Shown: piece after piece, positions 60,351-64,000 of the stretch | How positions within the stretch are numbered: position 1 is the first letter of the stretch | Layout of the letters: each line of letters opens with the position of its first letter | Source: Streptomyces eurythermus | GTDB lineage: Bacteria > Actinomycetota > Actinomycetes > Streptomycetales > Streptomycetaceae | Direction of reading: 5' to 3' | NCBI RefSeq assembly: GCF_014649115.1 | Contig: NZ_BMSK01000018.1 | Coordinates: 74,713 to 138,712, forward strand | DNA: 64,000 nt | Position numbers and translations under genes: made by a program | Notes under the pieces: model-generated | What the model was told of the DNA's origin: nothing | What the model saw: the letters and a program-made list of their open reading frames with translations, nothing else | Database searches by the model: none

Positions 60351-61796
60351 ATGACTTCCACCCATGCCTTCTGGCTCGCCGGCCGCCAGGTCACCGGCGA
60401 GGACAGCTTCGACGTCACCTCCCCGTGGGACGGCCGGCTCGTCGCCTCGGTCAGCGTGCCGAGCGAGGCCCAGGTCGAGGAGGCCGTGGCCGCCGCGTAC
60501 GCCGTGCGGGACGAGTTCGCCGCCACCCCGGCGCACGTACGCGCCGCCGCCCTGGACCACGTCAGCAAGCGGCTCGCCGAGCGCACCGAGGAGATCGCCC
60601 AGCTGATCTCCGCCGAGAACGGCAAGCCGATCAAGTGGGCCCGGGGCGAGGTCGGCCGCGCGGTCTCGGTGTTCCGGTTCGCCGCCGAGGAGGCCCGCCG
60701 GTTCAACGGCGGCGAGGCCCAGCGGCTCGACACGGACGCCGGCGGCCAGGGCCGGCTCGCGCTCACCCGCCGCTTCCCCAAGGGCGTCGTGCTCGGCATC
60801 GCGCCGTTCAACTTCCCGCTGAACCTGTGCGCCCACAAGGTCGCCCCGGCCATCGCCGCCGGCGCTCCGATCATCCTGAAGCCGGCTCCGGCCACCCCGC
60901 TGTCCGGCCTGATCCTCGGTGACCTGCTCGCCGAGACCGAGCTGCCGGCCGGCTCCTGGTCGATCCTGCCGGTCCCGAACGACCGCATGCCCGCCCTGGT
61001 CCAGGACGAGCGCCTGCCGGTCATCTCCTTCACCGGGTCCGACAAGGTCGGCTACGCGATCATGGACTCGGTGCCGCGCAAGCACTGCACGCTGGAGCTG
61101 GGCGGCAACGGCGCCGCGGTCGTCCTCGGCGACTTCTCCTCCGACGCCGACCTGGACTGGGCCGCGACCCGCATCGCGACCTTCTCCAACTACCAGGGCG
61201 GCCAGTCCTGCATCTCGGTGCAGCGGGTGATCGCCGACGCGTCGGTGTACGACCGGCTGCTGCCGCGCATCGTCGCCGCCGTCGAGGCCCAGGTCACCGG
61301 CGACCCGTCCGACCCCAAGACCGATGTCGGCCCGCTGGTCAGCGAGGACGCCGCCAAGCGCGTGGAGTCCTGGGTGGACGAGGCGGTCGCGGCCGGCGCC
61401 ACCCTGCTCACCGGCGGCAAGCGGGACGGCGCCTCCTACGCGCCGACCGTCCTCGCCGACGTGCCGGCGGATGTCACGATCGCCTGCGAGGAGGTCTTCG
61501 GCCCCGTCCTCACCGTGCGCAAGGTGAACGGCGAGGAGGAGGCGTTCGCCGCGGTCAACGACTCCAAGTTCGGCCTCCAGGCGGGCGTGTTCACCCACGA
61601 CCTCCAGATCGCCTTCCGTGCCCACCGCGCCCTCGAGGTCGGCGGTGTGGTGATCGGCGACGTCCCGTCCTACCGCGCCGACCAGATGCCGTACGGCGGT
61701 GCCAAGCAGTCCGGCGTGGGCCGCGAAGGCGTCCGGTACGCGATGGAGGACTACACCTACGAGCGCGTACTGGTCCTGACCGGTCTCGCGCTCTGA
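60351..61796 (+). CDS. gabD: Aldehyde dehydrogenase, probable succinate-semialdehyde type
   Basis: A 481-residue aldehyde dehydrogenase. Catalytic Cys287 is in GGQSCISVQRV and Glu249 in LELGGNGA, and IAPFNFPLNLCAHK binds NAD(P). The motif set resembles the phosphonoacetaldehyde/lactaldehyde branch more than classical GabD, so the substrate rests mainly on context: GabT and PucR neighbours point to succinate semialdehyde. The ATG follows GGAAGGG. A strong terminator follows 25 bases after the stop. Confidence 0.85.
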   Translation: MTSTHAFWLAGRQVTGEDSFDVTSPWDGRLVASVSVPSEAQVEEAVAAAYAVRDEFAATPAHVRAAALDHVSKRLAERTEEIAQLISAENGKPIKWARGEVGRAVSVFRFAAEEARRFNGGEAQRLDTDAGGQGRLALTRRFPKGVVLGIAPFNFPLNLCAHKVAPAIAAGAPIILKPAPATPLSGLILGDLLAETELPAGSWSILPVPNDRMPALVQDERLPVISFTGSDKVGYAIMDSVPRKHCTLELGGNGAAVVLGDFSSDADLDWAATRIATFSNYQGGQSCISVQRVIADASVYDRLLPRIVAAVEAQVTGDPSDPKTDVGPLVSEDAAKRVESWVDEAVAAGATLLTGGKRDGASYAPTVLADVPADVTIACEEVFGPVLTVRKVNGEEEAFAAVNDSKFGLQAGVFTHDLQIAFRAHRALEVGGVVIGDVPSYRADQMPYGGAKQSGVGREGVRYAMEDYTYERVLVLTGLAL

Positions 61797-61821
61797 CCTG
61801 CCACGGACAGGTCAGGAACAG

Positions 61822-61858
61822 AACGGCCGCAGCCTACTGTGCGGAGGCTGCGGCCGTT
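61822..61858 (+). terminator. Terminator after gabD
   Basis: Perfect 14-base arms AACGGCCGCAGCCT and AGGCTGCGGCCGTT with a nine-base loop, followed by CGCATGTCC. It closes the PucR-GabD region. Confidence 0.85.
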
Positions 61859-61881
61859 CGCATGTCCGGGTACCGGACTCT

Positions 61882-61910
61882 GGTTGATGGGAACCGTTTT
61901 CAGGTAGCCT
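61882..61910 (+). promoter_or_regulatory. Promoter overlapped by a Zur-like box
   Basis: TGGGAACCGTTTTCA (61888-61902) matches 12 of 15 positions of the Streptomyces Zur-type box TGAAAACGGTTTTCA, with the same odd-centred symmetry. TAGCCT (61905-61910) directly follows as a -10, and GGTTGA lies 17 bases before it as a weak -35. The box covers the spacer, the normal place for a zinc-dependent repressor. The match is by eye and could also be a weak site for another repressor. Confidence 0.5.
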
Positions 61911-61916
61911 GGGTGT

Positions 61917-61975
61917 GGACCGCCGATCCGAAGGGGCCCGGTGCCGCTGCCTTCCGGTGCCGGGCCCCTTCCTCG
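61917..61975 (+). ncRNA. Possible short terminated RNA
   Basis: From the expected start point near 61917 the next strong feature is a hairpin with perfect 12-base arms GAAGGGGCCCGG (61930-61941) and CCGGGCCCCTTC (61960-61971), followed by CTCGTGCC. That would give an RNA of about 60 bases with no convincing reading frame. It ends before, or runs antisense to, the convergent GH3 gene. It might equally be an unused promoter with a terminator for the GH3 gene on the other strand. Confidence 0.35.
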
Positions 61976-61995
61976 TGCCGGGCTTCTCCGGACCC

Positions 61996-64000
61996 TCAAC
62001 CGGAGAAGCCGGCGTGCGCGAGCCGGACGGGGCCGCGCAGTCCGAGGCGGACGTCGTGAACGCCCTCGGCGGTGAGGCCGGCCGAGAGGGTGGTGTAGGT
62101 GTACGGGTCCGCCGTGGGGGACTCCAGGGTGAGCGCCGCCAGGGCCGGGCCGCCGTCCAGGGAGATCTCCACCGTGCCCCGGCCCGCCACCTGCACGGTC
62201 ACCTCGCGCACACCGGTGCCGAAGTCGCAGTCCTGGTAGACCAGTTCGGCCGTGGTGCCGTGCGCCGGGGTCACCGCGTCGCCCGCCGTCTTCGTGCGGT
62301 CCACGATCGCGGCGCCGGACTGCTCGTCGAAGTCCGCGGCAGGCAGGCCGTGTCCGCGCACCGCGCGCGGGGCCGGCGGCTCGCCGTCGAGGTGCACGGT
62401 CGTCCGCAGCCGCACATCCTCGCTGGACGCGCCCAGCAGTAGTTCGTACGGGCCCTCCTCCAGCCGCCACGCGCCCCGCCGGACGTCCCAGAACCCCAGT
62501 TCCTCCAGCGGGACCTCGAAGGAGACGGCGGCCGTCTCGCCGGGGGCGAGCGTGATCCTGCGGTGTGCCAGCAGCTCGCGGCGCGGGCGCGGCACCGACG
62601 CCTGGACCGCCCGGCCGTAGAGCTGGACCACCTCGTCGGCCGTGCGGTCCCCGGTGTTGGTGACCGAGCACTCCACCAGCACCGAGCCCGCCGTCACCCG
62701 GGCGGCCGGGCCGGCGTAGGCGAAGGACGCGTACGACAGGCCGTGGCCGAAGGGGAACAGCGGGGTGCCCTCGAAGTACAGGTAGGTCTGGCGGCTGCCG
62801 ATCACGTCGTAGTCGAACAGGTCGGGCAGGTCGGCGTCGGCCGCGTACCAGGTCTGGGGCAGCCGGCCGGCCGGAGAGACGTCACCGGCCAGCACCCGGG
62901 CCAGCGCCGTGCCCGCCGCCTGCCCGCCGTGCGCCGTCCAGAGCGCGGCCGGCAGCCGGGCCGTGTCCACCGCGTACGGGTACGCCGACACCAGCGCCAG
63001 CACCGTGCGCGGGTTGGCGGCGCGGGCCGCGTCCAGCAGCCGCCGCTGGTGCCCGGGCAGCAGCAGGGTCGTACGGTCCTCCGTCTCCCGGCCGTTGATG
63101 TGCGGGTCGTTGCCCGCCACCACCACGACGACGTCCGCCCCGGCCGCCACCCGGGCCACGGCCTCCTCGCCCCGCTCGACCGTGACCACCTCGAAGACAT
63201 CGCCCTCGTCGGCAACCTTCACCCCGTCGGCGGCGACCCGTACCCGGCGGCCCGTGCCCAGATGCTCGAGGAGGTGACCACCGGCGTGCGGCTCCAGACG
63301 GAACGTCTCCTGCACGACCCAGCCGCCGGGCTGGTCGGCGGAGGCGCGCAGGAAGCCGTCCTCGGCGACCGAGAGGTAGCGGCCGTCGGGGGCGCGCAGG
63401 GTCAGCACCCCCTCGCCCCAGTCGACCAGCGCGAACTCGCTGCCGGTCGCGTCGGTGGTGAGCGGCGGCAGATCGGTGCGCCCGGACAGCCGCGCCGGGT
63501 CCAGCGCGCCCTCGGCGCCGCGCGCCCGGTCCGGGGCGTCCGCCGCCGGCACCGCCAGGAACGCGCCGGCCGCCGTCCGCAGCCGGATCCGGTCCACGCC
63601 CTCCGCGAACTCCACCCGCCGCGCCCCGAACCGCTTCCGCAGGCCCTCCAGCGGGGTGGAGCGGCGCAGGAGACCGCCGCTGTACCAGTCGAGCTTGCAC
63701 TCGTCGGCGAGCGGTCCGACGACCGCGATCCGGGTGTCCGGGGCCAGCGGCAACAGGCCGCCGTCGTTCTTCAGCAGGACGATCGCCTGCTCGGCGGCCT
63801 CCTGGGCGAGCGCCCGGTGCTCCGGGGTGTCGAACGCGCCGGTGGCCGCGTGCGGATCCCCGTCCGGGTCGAACTCGCCGAGCCGGAACCGGACGGAGAG
63901 CTGGCGGCGCACGGCGGCGTCGATGTCCGCCTCCGTCAACAGCCCCTGTGCCACGGCCCCCTTGACCCGCGCGGTGATCAGCGAGCCGTCCGTGCCGTGG
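61996..64000 (-). CDS. GH3 family beta-glycosidase with inserted and C-terminal sugar-binding domains (partial)
   Basis: The 3' part (667 residues) of a GH3 enzyme; the nucleophile domain lies outside the window. Visible are the second catalytic region (EQAIVLLKNDGGLLPLA, VVGPLADE and AGNDPHINGRETEDRTTLLLPGHQ), with an inserted fascin/trefoil-like segment (LTLRAPDGRYLSVAEDGFLRAS). The fibronectin III-like domain follows (FPFGHGLSYASFAY to LEELGFWDVR), and a C-terminal CBM6-like domain ends HDVRLGLRGPVRLAHAGFSG. Substrate is probably a beta-glucoside or xyloside. The last codons lie in an inverted repeat (GGCTTCTCCGG/CCGGAGAAGCC, 61981-62010) that may act as terminator. Confidence 0.88.
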   Translation of the reverse strand, partial: HGTDGSLITARVKGAVAQGLLTEADIDAAVRRQLSVRFRLGEFDPDGDPHAATGAFDTPEHRALAQEAAEQAIVLLKNDGGLLPLAPDTRIAVVGPLADECKLDWYSGGLLRRSTPLEGLRKRFGARRVEFAEGVDRIRLRTAAGAFLAVPAADAPDRARGAEGALDPARLSGRTDLPPLTTDATGSEFALVDWGEGVLTLRAPDGRYLSVAEDGFLRASADQPGGWVVQETFRLEPHAGGHLLEHLGTGRRVRVAADGVKVADEGDVFEVVTVERGEEAVARVAAGADVVVVVAGNDPHINGRETEDRTTLLLPGHQRRLLDAARAANPRTVLALVSAYPYAVDTARLPAALWTAHGGQAAGTALARVLAGDVSPAGRLPQTWYAADADLPDLFDYDVIGSRQTYLYFEGTPLFPFGHGLSYASFAYAGPAARVTAGSVLVECSVTNTGDRTADEVVQLYGRAVQASVPRPRRELLAHRRITLAPGETAAVSFEVPLEELGFWDVRRGAWRLEEGPYELLLGASSEDVRLRTTVHLDGEPPAPRAVRGHGLPAADFDEQSGAAIVDRTKTAGDAVTPAHGTTAELVYQDCDFGTGVREVTVQVAGRGTVEISLDGGPALAALTLESPTADPYTYTTLSAGLTAEGVHDVRLGLRGPVRLAHAGFSG

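Noticed and set aside
61862..62059. A 65-codon frame starting near the Zur-like promoter
   Set aside because: It runs through two terminator-like hairpins and the antisense of the GH3 end with no coding bias; a short RNA is the better reading.

Overview
The window is a gene-dense, very GC-rich stretch of actinobacterial chromosome, almost certainly a Streptomyces. The evidence is codons that end in G or C, the sporulation sigma factor WhiG, four consecutive type I signal peptidases, leaderless promoters of the TAGGGT-ATG kind, a DasR-type operator before a chitinase, and a gene order I remember from the core of Streptomyces chromosomes (rpsP to rlmN). No phage, insertion sequence, CRISPR array, rRNA or tRNA gene was seen. 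Everything here was read by eye; no database search was possible.

Region 1 (1-21.3 kb) is housekeeping: rpsP-KH protein-rimM-trmD-rplS, then sipW-sipX-sipY-sipZ with a NUDIX gene, a DUF2469 protein, a YraN-type protein, a ComM/YifB-type ATPase and dprA. It continues with whiG, a TetR regulator, a divergent M23 peptidase, rpsB-tsf-pyrH-frr-cdsA, a cytochrome P450 and rlmN. Region 2 (21.3-25.3 kb) is a thiamine ABC importer (thiB-thiP-thiQ) behind a clear TPP riboswitch with a GC-rich terminator hairpin. Region 3 (25.3-28.3 kb) holds a mycothiol-dependent maleylpyruvate isomerase-type protein and an ABC exporter-like pair whose ATPase has an atypical signature motif.

Region 4 (28.4-61.8 kb) is dominated by polyamine and GABA catabolism in three blocks separated by unrelated genes. 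Block A is a class III aminotransferase with an Lrp/AsnC regulator, divergent from an aldehyde dehydrogenase, and an orphan PotD-like lipoprotein lies 2.2 kb further on. Block B is an apparent operon of aldehyde dehydrogenase, PotD-like lipoprotein, potA, potB, potC and an FAD-dependent amine oxidase. Block C is gabT, a membrane-anchored TraG/VirD4-like ATPase, a PucR-type regulator and a GabD-type dehydrogenase. Together they would import putrescine or spermidine, deaminate it to gamma-aminobutyraldehyde and GABA, and feed succinate semialdehyde or succinate to the TCA cycle. Between the blocks lie an aldo/keto reductase, XRE and IclR regulators, a nitroreductase, a serine hydrolase, a decayed HxlR/F420-reductase pair, a glycerophosphodiesterase, adenosine deaminase, a repeat-rich DUF4190 membrane protein, a NADAR protein, a GH18 chitinase and a PAP2 phosphatase.

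Region 5 (61.8-64 kb) has a strong terminator, a possible short RNA behind a Zur-like box, and the 3' two-thirds of a GH3 glycosidase that runs off the window. The best leads for something undescribed are the structured pyrH leader with its own short reading frame, the TraG-like ATPase inside the GABA cluster, the Zur-like promoter followed at once by a terminator, the sipX tail that reads through the sipY start region, the P450 without the usual I-helix acid-alcohol pair, and several clean palindromic operators.
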